64,000 bases of DNA, from the NCBI GenBank assembly GCA_038049695.1, contig CP142454.1, positions 89,054,501 to 89,118,500 on the forward strand, written 5' to 3'. The notes below the pieces were generated by a model that had not been told where the DNA came from, searched no databases, and worked only from the letters and a program-made list of their open reading frames with translations. The translations under genes and the position numbers were made by a program. This document shows positions 47,948-60,275 of this stretch, piece by piece. The stretch's first letter is position 1; the number at the start of each line of letters is the position of its first letter. The stretch comes from Cinnamomum chago (lineage: Eukaryota; Streptophyta; Magnoliopsida; Laurales; Lauraceae).

Positions 47948-48471
47948 GGTTGGAAAACCCTATGAGTTGACTCTTGACTCTCCCAAATCATCTCACTTTG
48001 AAAAATGACCGAGTAAAAAATATGGGAGACTCGCCCGAGTCGTCTCATTTTAATTAGTGGTTTTCATTTCAAACCATTTAATGGGCAGATCTAATCTTAA
48101 ACAATTAAGATTTACTTATAAGTAATAGTGCATGAGGTTTGGAGTCAGTAATTTAAAAATGATTATTGGAATGTAATTAGAAACTTATATTTGGTCTTTT
48201 TCATTTGATATTTGGACTCACAAATTATGTAATATGTAATTTTTTTCTTTATTGTTTAACTTTTCCTGCAAGTATAAACTTATTAATTTTAATTGATTAT
48301 CATGAATGCATGTATACAGATATATTTTTAGATTTTATAAGTAATAGACTCATTTTTAATTACTTTTAAAATAATTAAAAAAAACATGCCTCTTGAGTCG
48401 TCATGTTGACTCTATCCAAGTCAATATTTTTTCTTTGGACGAGTCGAATATGAGTTACGAGTTTCCCAACC
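47948..48471. mobile_element. Unclassified MITE with GGTTGG ends
   Basis: GGTTGGAAAACCC at the left and GAGTTTCCCAACC at the right form imperfect inverted repeats. GAGTC/GACTC words lie just inside both ends. It is non-coding, and no clear target duplication is seen. Confidence 0.5.
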
Positions 48472-49895
48472 TTGCTTTTAAAAGTGATCATTTACTTCAA
48501 TTCACTTTTTAAGTAAATTACCCAAACAAATTTACTTATATAGTATTATAAAGTGAATATTCAATACAAGAGACAAAAGAAAGGGGTTAAATCAAAATTT
48601 GCCAAATGATATGAGATAGTAGTTTTTTTACTTTTTTGGTAATAAAAAGAAAGGACTTTTATTTATTTATAGCATGAGAGAGAAGTTTTTTTCTTTACTT
48701 TATTGGTAAAAAGAAGAGGGCTTTTTTTAAATTTAGTACTTATTATTTGACTCATTTTTCTTTTCTTGTATATTCAATTGACACTTTACTTCACTTCACT
48801 AATTAAGTAATTTTGTCAAACAAACCCTTGATTTGGATATCTGATGTGGGGTTTACCTATTGAAAATCCAAGTTGTTTAAAACAAAAGCTTTCATTGAAT
48901 GTATATAGTATTAACCCAATTGATAACTTAGTTGGCTTAGGACTACAGATACATTGAATTATAATAATCATGTTTTTAATTGAACAGCCAATTTTAGGAT
49001 GGAATCAACTCTTATATGGCTCAAGTCTGGAGATACTCCTACAATTGGAAGTCCTTGACAAATATTCATTGCAATATCCAATCACTAGTATGATATCATA
49101 GAAAAAGGACAATGAGCGCACACATGATAAGGCCCACACCCACAAGGCCAGTGTTACATATCACACAGTGAAAGTTTGACAAATGCAAAATCATCATGTT
49201 ATCTTTTACAATTCACTCATGTAATGTAATCAGTCAACATATAAATCAATACAAATCTCTCTCAAATCACAAGAGATTGAGAGAATTTCTTTATATTTTA
49301 AAGGGCACATTTGAAATGATCCTTCTTAATAGGACCACCAACATTGTAAAGATTTTTCACATGTCATACTTTTAGAATTCTTGTGTGATCAAAATTCCAA
49401 CTAATATTAAAAAATAGCTTCAAATCTTGAAGTCAATGAGATTTTTAAAATTCTTTAAAGGTCAGAGTGTTTTAGAATTAATGCAATCTTATAGGACTTT
49501 AGAAAAAAATAAGTTATTATTAAGCATATAAACATTTTTAAATGCTTCAAATTTAGCTCATTTGGCAAAATCATTTTACCATAGTAAAATACTAAATGAG
49601 ACAGCTCACCTCCATAAAACCAACTAGGTATCAATTCTAGGTTGCAATATTGATGGTGTTGGACTCATAGGAAAGAAGAAAAAAACTAGAATTAAAGAAG
49701 ATCAAATCAAACTGAGATAAATTTCATAGATTTTAATCGAACTTGAGTGCTTTATTAAAAATTAAGTTGGGCTAAGCAAAGCTTCTGCTTTGTTTGAGCT
49801 CAATTCAAGCTCATTTAAGGAAATTTATAAACAACTACATGCTTTTGATATTTACAAATATACAATTGCTCCTTTTTACATGTTAACTATGTTAA
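48472..49895. other. AT-rich intergenic DNA, no gene seen
   Basis: No coding signal or clear repeat borders. Confidence 0.4.
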
Positions 49896-50190
49896 GAGGC
49901 CCTTTTTTTTTTATCTTGCTGCATAGAATACATACGAATTAATTATATAGAAACTCAATGTAAAATTAGATTAAAGAGGTGAAGGCTGAGGATACAAGGT
50001 AAGGTGTTACTAAGGTACTGGTGGCAGAGCATTCATTTCTCACCTCCCTTGGTTTATTCTTTTTAATTAAAAGGGGATAATTTGATGATCATCTATTGAG
50101 ATTCACATTTATTTCTTCAATTTTTACTATTTTTAAAAATAACTACTTTACAATTTTTGTATATTCAGTAACAAGAAACAAGCAAGCCCA
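49896..50190. mobile_element. Tourist-like MITE (CATAGAATACAT family)
   Basis: It opens with GAGGCCC, then CTGCATAGAATACATACGAAT, and closes with TATTCAGTAACAAGAAACAAG. It aligns with 17691-17986 and 42406-42690, including the shared GAGGTGAAGG and GGGGATAATT(T/C)GATG blocks. Confidence 0.65.
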
Positions 50191-51325
50191 TGGTGTCCTG
50201 ACAATGTAGGTCAACCACTTTAGCCGAGTGTCAAATCCTATTTTCTAGCCAGTTGGCTAGTTGATTGATAGTAATAAAAAAAAAATTATAAAGACAAATT
50301 GCACATGACTACATCCTATTGGATGGGCTACAACTATTTAGGAAAAAAAAAAAAAAAGACAGGAGAGATGAAAGAATTAATTACCTAGTGATCACCATTT
50401 AACATGTTATTTGCTCCTTTTGGTTGATGATGGCATGGAAGACCATTCAAGGTGGGCCCAACATAATTTTTATTAAAAAAAAGGGCTCAATCTCAATGGG
50501 ATACATGTTTGTCACATTTACATGAGATGAGAACTAGGTTGAGCACCCCTTATCACTCCTCTTGATTTAGAAATCCATGTTGTATGGTTGCACCTCGGCA
50601 CCAATGCCAAGTTCCATGGTGCTAAAGACCTGATCACTCATCCTGGACTTATCAAAACATTCTTTAGCAAGTGGGCATAATTTTGTTGAAAACTGGCTAT
50701 AGACAAGTGAGAATGTTGAGGTCCATAGGCTGGATCTTGAGCTAATTTGGCCCATTAAATAAATGGGCTATAGGCTGGTGAAGCTTAGTCTCTCACCCCA
50801 GCTCATGAAACCACCAACTGGCACACTTGTAAAGATGAAAATGGGGCAGGTCCTGCGCAACCAGACCCAAACCTGGAACTGAATAGAGGTTCTGGATTGG
50901 ACCCTAATTGAGGCTCAAAATCCTATATACAAAAGTCACCCCAACCAGACTTCTTAACTTTTGATTTCCAGAGCACTAAGGTCTTATAAATGTAGTTGTT
51001 ATGAAAAGTCATTCCAAATTGAGATGTGTGCCTACTCATGAAGGTTGAGGTAAGAGACACGTTTTGAATTATCATAGGTGGGGCCCACCAGCCAAACTTG
51101 ACATTTTGCCCCAGAATCTCAATTCAGGAATGAAACCAAAGGAATTTCAACATCATCTCATCATTCAAATAACAAAAAAAAAAAAAAAAAAAAAAACCTT
51201 CCAATAACACCATTCCCACAAGCCCAAAGACTTTCAACAATCATCAATCCAACACCAAATAGTCATAATTACATTAAAAAGAAAAGGAATGACAAGATCA
51301 AACAAACAAGAACAGATCCTCAACT
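50191..51325. other. Intergenic, TAXIMIN 3' flank
   Basis: No gene is seen. Contains GTGGGGCCCACC near 51080 and a poly-A run at about 51174-51196. Confidence 0.4.
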
Positions 51326-51648
51326 TCAACAAGGGAAATTGCCAATGAACCATCTAATCACTTTAACAGGAAGCTTTATCAGACCCACTGCAAAATTAGC
51401 CAGCGCAGCAAAACAAATACAGCAGGGGCACAGACAACTCAACACCGTCCTGCAATCAAAACCAAGAAAACCAGATTCCTCATTTAATGATCTGGGCTTC
51501 AAATCAAATATAAATGAAGGGTGACCAAAGAGAAGTCGACTTACCCAATGATCCACACAACTACTCCCACAAGGGACAGAATCAAAGCAAGAAGAGCAAA
51601 GGGCAGTCCAATCAGGAAACCCAAAGGCCTGCAATCTCCATCCCCCAT
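51326..51648 (-). CDS. TAX: TAXIMIN-type secreted signalling peptide precursor
   Basis: Two exons, 51648-51545 and 51449-51326, join in phase (donor GTAAGT, acceptor TTGCAG) to give 75 residues. It starts [20 protein letters not shown], a short N-terminus running into a hydrophobic signal or membrane segment, then GVVVWIIG, the Cys-rich [20 protein letters not shown] and the tail [12 protein letters not shown]. This is the highly conserved TAXIMIN family, first described in Taxus as an elicitor-responsive regulator; in Arabidopsis TAX1 affects lateral organ separation. It enters the secretory pathway and locates at the plasma membrane. Nothing is missing. The exon split falls after WII-Gly. 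Confidence 0.93.
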
Positions 51649-51750
51649 GGCTAATGCTGCAATTTCTCTGTGGGTTTTTTTTTTCTTTGTTCTGGAAAAC
51701 GTTTCAGAGATGGTGGTCTTGACTTTGTTTGGTGAGACAAGGAGGAGAGT

Positions 51751-51759
51751 TTTATAAAA
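51751..51759 (-). promoter_or_regulatory. TATA box of the TAXIMIN gene
   Basis: TTTTATAAA on the minus strand lies about 103 bp upstream of the ATG at 51648. Confidence 0.55.
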
Positions 51760-53372
51760 GAGGAGAGAAGGTTCTCTAAAGTGGACGCGGTTACGTAGGA
51801 GAATGTTTACTATAATGTCCTTTCAAACGGTCAGAATTCTTGGCTTACTGCTGTGGGACATGTTGTTATTTGGAGAGTTTTCTTGGGGTGTATTTGTGGA
51901 TTGCTTGAGAGGTGCAGTTGAAGGTAGTTTCCAAGGTAGGGGTTGGTGCCTGCCTTACTTTGACCGAGTGCCATAGACACAGTCACAGCTGGTGGACATC
52001 TTTTCTGGCAATTTCATTGCTGGCAAATCCCATTCTAAGACTCCACTATTGGGTATACTTATTGAAAATCTGAGCCACCACTGCATGCAAAGGTGATTTC
52101 TTTAGATATGAATGAGTGTTGAGATGATATGTTGGGAGATCATATGCAACCAATCTCTCTTCATATCTATCTATATAGCCTTTTGGCAAATCTATTCGAA
52201 TTTGAATGAAGAGATGATAAGGATATAGAGATAGATAAAATTAAAAAGATATATTATACTCAAAACGATTCTTATTCCTATCACCACAAAAGAGGATTGC
52301 ACATTCTTGTATGCAATCATGAGACTTCCTTATCTTCATTGTTAGGGGCGTCTCTTTGTAATTTGGTCCACCCACAAGTTAACACAAGTGGACCCATCAC
52401 GGATGCCAACATATACTAAAATTTCACTTTATTAGTAATATGATTGGGAGATGCTCGATGGCATTAATCATGTTATTCTTGATATAGTCAATATAATGGT
52501 CCACACAAGTTTCCATATAAGGACAGAGAGTTTATTTTGAGCAGGTTGGGTATTTACTAGGTTGTCCCCATTGTTGAGTTATGCTCCTTGCAGGGCGGAC
52601 CTAGGTACGAGCATGTGGGTGCCATCGCTCCCATCAAACCGCAGTACGCTTTAAAACTTAGATAAAAGTTCTGGTTCACTTCAAAAACTTCAATAAAAAT
52701 CGTGGGTGTATTCTCAAAATTCAAATGAAAATCATTGGTTTGCCCCCCAAAACCAAACTACATGTTAAGATCCCCGCATCCCTCAAATAAAAATCTTAGG
52801 TCTGCAATAAAAATTGTATAGGTCTATCCTGAAAATTCCTATGAAAATCATCGATTTGCCCCTAAAACCAAACTACCTATCAATATCCGAACCCCTCAAA
52901 TAAAAATCTTGGGTATGCCACCACGGACTCCTTATAACTCAGGATTTCTGCGAGTCGGAGGCTGAGAGGATGAGGACTCACTTGTTGACTTGTTGATGGT
53001 AGGATGTTTCCATGAAGCAGACCCTGTGGTGATTTTTCACAATGACGTGGATTTATCTGATTGGATGAGAGATGTTTGAGTGTCAAGATGTTGACTTGCA
53101 ATAAGTGGTCAACATCCGTGTTTGGCCAACGCGGGGACCGGAATTCAATTCAAACAGAAACAGAGAACGGCAATGGAATGGAGTCAACTCTGTGAGTTGA
53201 GGATACAACTCAGTAAGTCAATCTGATGTTGAACATATTTTGAGATAATATGATAATCACGTAGAGGTTTTTGGAGCAATGGATGGAAGTCATGATTTTC
53301 TTTTTGTTGATGGATTGATGATAAAATCGAAGTTATAAATTTCAAAATGATTTGAGTTTTCATGTTCATAAA
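51760..53372. other. Intergenic with degraded repeat
   Basis: Around 52595-52910 a phrase AAACCAAACTAC-ATG-TTAAGATCC recurs in diverged form (52750 and 52865), probably remnant repeat DNA. No gene is seen. Confidence 0.4.
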
Positions 53373-53530
53373 CCCCAAGAGGTAACTAAGTTGGGCCTAG
53401 GGCCACGGTTTGTACAAGGAGGTTGTAGGTTTAAAACTGCGCTACCACACTGAGACTGCATGGGAGTTTACCCAACTTTCCTTTGGGCTCAGAGGGATTA
53501 GTCCAGCCCAAAGGGCTGGAAACCTCCCAT

Positions 53531-53564
<34 letters not shown>
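53373..53564 (+). mobile_element. tRNA-derived SINE (family B) with A31 tail
   Basis: An A-box-like GGTAACTAAGTTGGGC and a B-box-like TAGGTTTAAAACTGC lie about 45 bp apart. They are followed by ACACTGAGACTGCATGGGAG and a hairpin-like CAGCCCAAAGGGCTGG, then 31 A residues at 53534-53564. It matches the fragment at 39168-39285. No sure target duplication. Confidence 0.72.
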
Positions 53565-53569
<5 letters not shown>

Positions 53570-53828
53570 ATGTACCCATGTTAGAACCTGAATTACTAAT
53601 AGTGGGCATATTTTCTCAATTTGAGTGCACCTACATTACTACTAGGGCTGTCAAAGGGCCATGCCTAAGCCTAAAAACAAGAAAAAAAAAATAAAAATGA
53701 AAACCCAATGTTTATTGGTTTTTCAGTGTCATTGGGCATTGAGTGTTAACCGAACATTAAACTTTTTTCTGCCATCATGCAACAAATGAAAGAAAAATGA
53801 AAAAAATAATAGAGCTACAATATCATTA

Positions 53829-53960
53829 CTAGCAAAATATGCCCGTGCTTAGCAAGGGCAATATAATTTATAATTATTAAAAAAATATAATTTTTTAATT
53901 AATACTTAGCCTAAATTATTTTGAGATGGTAAAAATTGCAATCAAAATTAAAATATATAA
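53829..53960 (-). mobile_element. Helitron 3' end
   Basis: On the minus strand a hairpin GCCCTTGCT-A-AGCACGGGC (one mismatch) is followed by ATATTTTG and CTAG (53832-53829), then a host T. It resembles the 3' end of the Helitron at 37311. The 5' end is not located; the right limit given is arbitrary. Confidence 0.5.
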
Positions 53961-55162
53961 TAAAAAATAATAATAATAATAGAAAATAAAAAATTAACCA
54001 ACTATATTTCATTAAACAACTCTTTGATCTAGCCAAAACTCTCTATAATTAACCAAGAAGGGCCTAGTGGTGGCTAGAGAGGGTCCATAGGTCTTCCAGT
54101 GGAATAAAGCCTGAGTAGCTAAAATGATTAATTTAAGAATTTATATCACTTCAAACAATGAAGAATTTTATTTAGCCTGGCCCAATTGAAAAACTTTCCA
54201 AATGAAATGCGATTTGGGTTTATTCACAGAAAGAAAAAAAAAGGGTAGAAATGGAGAAGTGTAACGAATGAGCAGGAGGACCCAACCCGTGCACCGGACC
54301 TAGACCTGACAGACCCAAATCAAACAGCAGTAAAGCTACACACGCAAGCAAGTGGAAAGGTTGCATGTGCAAGTTTCCCTCCGCTCTCCATGTTTTGTAA
54401 TTTTTTTCAACCCTCCTGTTTTGGGTTGAGAAAACATAGATAACATGTATTGCACATCACTAGGTTCAAAATAGGTTCAAGAAGATATACGTGAAATAAA
54501 AAAACAATAACACAACTATGTTGGAGAGACAGATGGTTGGGTCCTAAACCCATCCTCTTAACTTCAATCAATGGGCTGAAAGGAACAGGTTTTAAGTTAA
54601 TGACTCTCTATGTAACATGGATATAAACTCTTCTTCATCTAACTTCGTCCATTAATGGATGATGGTGGGCCACATGTGAACATTTTCTCCTGAAAAGATC
54701 TCCTTCACCTGATCTATCGACTGGTCTAGATTTTGGCTAGTCATGTTATAATGGTTCTAACCAAAACCAGTACTCTGGTTCTCACCCAAGTTATGTTAAT
54801 TTTCACCAAATAAATATGAGGGTTGGGCTGGACTAGGCCTGGTAGTCCAAACTCGGTCTGTCAAACTAGCAGGCCTATGAAAAATTTAATGAGGGCCCAA
54901 GACTGCCCTAGTTACGACCCGTGCCTATACCCAACTTATGGTAATGAGTGGAACTAGAAACCGCAGCTGAATATAAGGAGTTCGGTTCCCCTATTTCAAA
55001 GATAAAGGGAAATACTAATTCGATCTATCTTCGAATACTACCTATACAAAGTGCTATTTTTGCTTTTGTCATTCCAATGAAGCAATTAAGAGTATGCAAT
55101 TAGTAAACTCTCACAAGAGCATTTCCTATATTTTATAACAAGAGAGGACTGCAATAGATTTA
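53961..55162. other. Intergenic, no gene seen
   Basis: AT-rich with scattered GGCCC words. No coding signal. Confidence 0.4.
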
Positions 55163-56166
55163 GGTTCTGTTTGGCAAATCTATTTGTTGACCTCTTATTA
55201 TCTTAAAACCACTTGAAACAATTTTCAGAGTGTTTGGCAACCCATATCTCCATGTCTATTTCAAATGGCTTAAAGAGATTTTGCTTCTGGTTCAAATTCG
55301 TAGGAAAAGGAGAAGATTTGAAATGAGGTTTGATGCGGAAAGAGAGCGGGTGAACAGTGTTCTAGGCGTATATTTGGGACGGTCCGTATTTCTTTTTTTC
55401 TTTATTTAACCTTTGAGATGGTAAATCATAACCTAAACCATTGGAGTTGTTCAGAAGGCCAAACCCAAATTTCAACCGTTGGATGATCACCAATCTAGAT
55501 ATATTTATAGAAAAATAGTTAATTTGATATTAATTTCTAGGACTTTGTGGGCCCCGAACACAAGATCAGAACTGTTAGATCTATTTGGAAGGCTAAAAGT
55601 GGCTATGAGGTAAAGTTTCAAAGCTTGATTCCTCATGGATCTCAAGGAATTTAAAAAAAAAAATGTATACCATTGATGTACCATGTGTTCAATGCAGGAT
55701 TTTGAATTGGTCCATAGGGAGTGCGCTTTTTCTCTTTTTCTTTAACTTATAAGACAGAAAATCACGATCTAAACATTGGAATTGTTCAGAAGGCCAAACA
55801 CAATTATAAGTCCAAATTTTAGCCGTTGGATGATTACCAATATCAAGGTATTTGTAAAAAAAGTGATTAATTTGATATTATAATTTGATTTTGTTGGCCT
55901 CAAACACAAGATCAAAAAGAACCGTTAGATCTCTTTGGAAGGGTAAAAATTGCTATGGAGTCAAATTTCAAAGCTTGATTTCTCGTGGATCTCAACAGAC
56001 TTACGAGAAACTTTCAACCATTGATTTAAAAAAAATCTATTTCAATCAGTTTTTACGTGTTACCAAACAGACAATTCCTAAAACATCTATTTCAAACGTG
56101 GTCATTTGAAACAGATTTGTTTCAAGCAGATCTATTTCAAATATATAAGATTTATAAAATAAGCCC
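55163..56166. mobile_element. Tourist-like element with internal duplication
   Basis: The ends GGTTCTGTTTGGCAAATC and GATTTATAAAATAAGCCC are imperfect inverted repeats with TTA on both sides (55160-55162 and 56167-56169). Inside are two tandem copies of about 340 bp, with landmarks GTTCAGAAGGCCAAAC at 55450 and 55786. About 1.0 kb and non-coding. Confidence 0.6.
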
Positions 56167-57160
56167 TTAGGATAGAATTTAAGGGTTACAAAACCAAAAG
56201 TCCATTCTCCTCCCAACACTTAAAATAAGTTTTTCTCTACCTCTCTAATATATTTTACACTAAAAATAAGAATTATTAGACACTTTACAAAAAAAAAAAA
56301 AAATTGTTTCATTTTGGGTGCCTTACACGTGAGTCTATCACTTGAATGATTCTTCTTCAATCTCTTATTTTACCTACAAGTCCAATTAATATTTTCACAA
56401 AAAAAGTGCATAATTAATATTTTGCTGGGTCAAGCCATCCACTCTGAATATAAGACAACTTTCTAAGAAATTTGAAAACCCACATATCGCAAACAAACCT
56501 ATTTTGGAAATGATTACACTTGTCACTCTAGAAAATCACACCCTAAAAAGGGAACGGATCATCCCAATTTCCAATTTCCTTGAATGAATTGCTAAAAAAA
56601 TAATTTCTAAATCAAAGGAACACTGCAGTGGAGATTTGAGTTGCTATTTGAGAAATGACACCAAAAGAGGGAAGAGATCATCCTAAAAAGGGAAGGGATC
56701 ATCCGAATTTCCAATTTCCTAGGAGATCTCATCAGTTTGAGCGGCTCAGATTTTGAATAAATGACCCCACTTAAGAGTATGGGGACTCACGGGGCAATCA
56801 GTAGTGGGTCCCCACTAGACCCTTCCAAGTGGGTCACACTATTAATTGGCTAAAAAGACTAATAAAAGAATCAGACCCATCTAAATCTCAGACCTTATAT
56901 CAAACCTCAATTCCCTACCATTCCTTTGGTGGAACCCACTTTCCATAAATATTCTTCTGGCTTTCCTTATAGTTAGATACAATCATGTTCACATGATTAA
57001 ATTACAGGTAAAGATTTACTCCCCTAATTAGAATCCATTTAGGAGATATTAAAGGTATACATTCTATACAATTTAGAGAAATCTTCTCATCCTCTGATTT
57101 CATGCCTGTATTAGACAACCTTCCATTTACAACTTACCAGAGATGGATGAATCATCATTT
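56167..57160. other. Intergenic, E6-like upstream region
   Basis: AT-rich. A phrase GGGAA(C/G)GGATCATCC followed by AATTTCCAATTTCCT is duplicated at about 56550 and 56691. No gene is seen. Confidence 0.4.
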
Positions 57161-57168
57161 TATAAATA
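57161..57168 (+). promoter_or_regulatory. TATA box of the E6-like gene
   Basis: TATAAATA lies 72 bp before the ATG at 57240 and downstream of an in-frame ATG at 57102, so transcription probably starts between them and the 57240 start is correct. Confidence 0.65.
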
Positions 57169-57239
57169 TCACTACCATCCTCACATCTTCACAACTTCTC
57201 TTTCTATTGCATTCATTTCTTTTTCACCGATCATCACTC

Positions 57240-57773
57240 ATGGCTACTAACTACTTGTTCTTTCTTCTCTCTTTTTTCATCTTCTTCTTGAACACCCATG
57301 CAAGAGTAGTGAGAGAGATGAACTATTTCAATAAGGCAACTATTGACGACAAACCTCTCTCTGCAGAAGAAGACGCTGCCACCTTCTTCACCACTCAAGA
57401 AAGCTCAAATGGATATGGTCTCTATAAGAACAGCGCCAAAGGTCAAGAGTTCCAAGGCTTCTCTTCTGCTACCACAAATGAAGAATTTAATGATCAAGAC
57501 ATTCCAGCAAAGTACTCTAGTGATGTGAGGTACAACCAAGGAGGAAGCTATGCCAATACCAGAGAGGAAGATGAAATTTACAAATCGTATGCTGACACCA
57601 AAGATAGTACCAACAAAGATGAATACAAGTCCGACGTTGTAGGATATTTTGCTGATCTGAATCAGCAGAAGGGGAATGGATATGAGAGCTATGATGAAGT
57701 GATGAAACGTTTCAATGAGATGCAGCAATACAGAAATGAGGAGGCTAAGTTTCAGGAGGGACATGAGCCGTAG
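57240..57773 (+). CDS. E6-like secreted protein
   Basis: Intronless 177-residue protein. Residues 1 to about 22 are a signal peptide (MATNYLFFLLSFFIFFLNTHA). The rest is hydrophilic and rich in Tyr, Asn, Asp, Glu and Lys, with family phrases MNYFNKATIDDKPLSAEE, SSNGYGLYKNS, FNDQDIPAKYSSDVRYNQ and YANTREEDEIYKSY. It resembles the E6/E6-like family, named from an abundant cotton-fibre transcript. The proteins are apoplastic and their biochemical role is unknown. The start was preferred over the in-frame ATG at 57102 because the TATA box lies between them and because it puts the signal peptide at the N-terminus. The frame is intact. The family assignment rests on these phrases and on composition. 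Confidence 0.85.
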   Translation: MATNYLFFLLSFFIFFLNTHARVVREMNYFNKATIDDKPLSAEEDAATFFTTQESSNGYGLYKNSAKGQEFQGFSSATTNEEFNDQDIPAKYSSDVRYNQGGSYANTREEDEIYKSYADTKDSTNKDEYKSDVVGYFADLNQQKGNGYESYDEVMKRFNEMQQYRNEEAKFQEGHEP

Positions 57774-58660
57774 ACTAGGGGGAAGTTTTAGATGCATAGT
57801 ATTTATGTAGTTGAATCTTTAAATGCGTAGTATGTATGTTTTTATCATTTGATCTATCTTTGAAGTAGGACGGTGCAATTCTTAAATCTTATGATATTGA
57901 TTATTGTTCTTCATTTTTTTTCTATCTTCATGTTTTGTTAGTATTTTGTGATGGCTTGAATGCCTGCCTTTCACCATATATGAATAAGCAAAACTTACAT
58001 AAGTACTTTATTTATTTTAGTAACAGAATGGCTTTTGCTGTATGAATAAGCACTGCCAATTGGACATAAGAGAGATCAAAGAGGAGAGAAAGTATTAGTT
58101 AGTTAGTTATTATTATAATTATTATAATAATTTTTTTTTTTTGAACTTTGACATTGCAAGTATGAAATATTACATACTATCAATCAACTTCAATTTATGC
58201 CTATAGAAGAGATCAATAATAGTAAAAAAAATTCAGTTGACTCATCCATGTCAAGTTGATTCAGTTTCACTGGAGAAAACATTGCGTCAACCCTTCGAAC
58301 ATTTATATCTTTCAGCTGAATCTAAAGTCATTGTCATGGTTCACATCTGGGCTTGTTGCATTTATACAACTGCTCTTTAAAACATTGATTTGGATGAAAG
58401 ATACAGTACACTACTTCCATTAGAAAATGGATATCTTGTCTAAGGATATTTAGTTGTGCTCTGGACAATAACTATTTCAAATTTTTTTTTTTTTTTGGTA
58501 AAACAAAAACTATTTCAGTTAGTGTTGTTTGATAATTCTCATATTCTCAGCCTGCCATAAGGTAGTTTCTTTGGCTTATCCTTTTTCCAAAAGCAATACA
58601 GTTGCTATTGAATGCTTTATAATTTTGTTATTGCGTTTCTGATGTATCTTACATTTACAG
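57774..58660. other. Between E6-like and CGL160-like exons
   Basis: E6-like 3' UTR, then AT-rich sequence with poly-T runs. I looked for CGL160 N-terminal exons here and found none. Confidence 0.45.
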
Positions 58661-59281
58661 GATGTCTTGTTGCGTGATTCCAAGAAGGTTCGAGGGGATC
58701 CTAAAGTACTAGCAGCTCAAGCAAGAGAACAATATTTTAAGGTAATTATATTATGGGGTATAAACTTTGCCAGTTTTTTCCGTCGGTCCCAAGCCCCAAT
58801 AAAGGAGTAGGGATGCGTTAGACAGGTGGACAGCCAACATAAAATTTTGTCACAACCCACACAATATATTATGGAGTATGGACTACTCCAACAGATTGTT
58901 AAGCCTTTGCGTCCCTCACTTTGATTTGTGCATGAATACGATATTTGAGGCAAGTGCAGTGAGTCGGCGATTTTCATACATCTGATAATTGCTTCTACAG
59001 CTGAAGAGGAAATTGCAAACTCTCACTTTGGGGATAGGCGGCATTGGCGTGTTCTATGCATATGTTTCTTATTCTCCAGAAATTGTAGCGAGGTATGTAC
59101 AGGATGGATGTACCAGTAGTCGCTGATTCAATTTTCAAACCTCAGAAAGTTTAAGATTGTTGTGTCGAAGAATATTTATATGAAAAGGTTCTGTTTATAG
59201 CTCATAATGCTCTTTACTTTTTCCGTTGTTGAGCTAGTGTCGTTTAGTTTGTCCAAGCCAGGTACTGTTTGATGTGGTCGT

Positions 59282-59561
59282 TGTCTAGTCCAACTAGCCA
59301 GTACATCACCAAAGCTTGAGCTGTTAGGAAGCCGAAAACCATTCTACTTAACACCTCCCTCGAATGGGATGCCATTTGAATTTGCAACCCACACGTGCCT
59401 ACCCATGCAATACGTCCTTGCCTACGCGACTTGGGGGAACAATGCCTTCCCGGGGTTCCAACTCGAGACCTGGCATGGCTCTGATACCATGTCAAGTCCG
59501 ATCAGCCACTACATCCCAAAAGCTTAAGCAGTTAGGAAGCAGAAAACCATTCTACGTGGCA
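59282..59561 (-). mobile_element. TRIM (terminal-repeat retrotransposon in miniature)
   Basis: Two 72-bp direct terminal repeats (59282-59353 and 59490-59561), each starting TG and ending CA, are clearly similar. On the minus strand TGGTATCAGAGCC (59489-59477), a match to the initiator-Met primer-binding site, directly follows the first repeat, and a purine tract GGGAGG precedes the second. The flanks GTCGT and GTCAT are a 5-bp duplication with one mismatch. Total 280 bp, non-coding, moderately old, complete in structure. Confidence 0.82.
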
Positions 59562-60275
59562 GTCATGACTCTTTTATGAATCCAATCTATTGTTTCTAGA
59601 TTTTTATTTTTGGTGAGACTTCTATGGTTTTACCGTAGATTGTGGATTGGAATGAATCATAGCTAGCTACTATAGATGGAATAGAGGCAGAACACTTCCT
59701 CCTCCAGCTTATATGAAGGTATTTCTAGTCCTCCAGCTCATATGAAGGCATTTCTAGCTCCTAGTTGGAGCACGGGCACTTTTGACTTAGCAGCCAGACC
59801 TTTTTGGATTATCATATTTTGGTTGTTCGATTTGGGGGATGCAGTCTCTTTAGTTGTTTAATCAAATTGTAGTTCCGGGTGATTGTAGACTTGCTTTTTT
59901 TTTTTGGGGGGAGCCCTTTCCAATTTCTTCTGTCTCAAGTAACATAGATTAAACCTCGCTCTGTCTTGATGCAATCTATGGTGCAAAACCGGGGAATAAT
60001 CTAATGGCAAGAGCTGATTATTGGGTTTGTCCTTAATCGTACTACACATATTGCTCTGCACAATTTCGAGTTATAGATTTTTGGGCGACATTTTTTTATG
60101 ACACTATTGTAATTCCACTTTAGTTACCTCCATGAGTATGACCAACTCACCAGGAGGTTGGTAATGCTGGTGGTTTATGAGGAGTAGAAGCAGGGAGAAT
60201 GTAAGGAAGAATAGGTCACCACCCTTTTTTTTATTGACAACATAAAAAAGAATGCGTAGTTATGACATTAAATCA

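Noticed and set aside
57102-57239. N-terminal extension of the E6-like protein from the ATG at 57102
   Set aside because: The TATA box at 57161 lies downstream of it, and the signal peptide begins at 57240.
59364-59579. Open frames across the TRIM
   Set aside because: They translate terminal repeats and the tRNA-primer site, a common non-coding repeat artefact.
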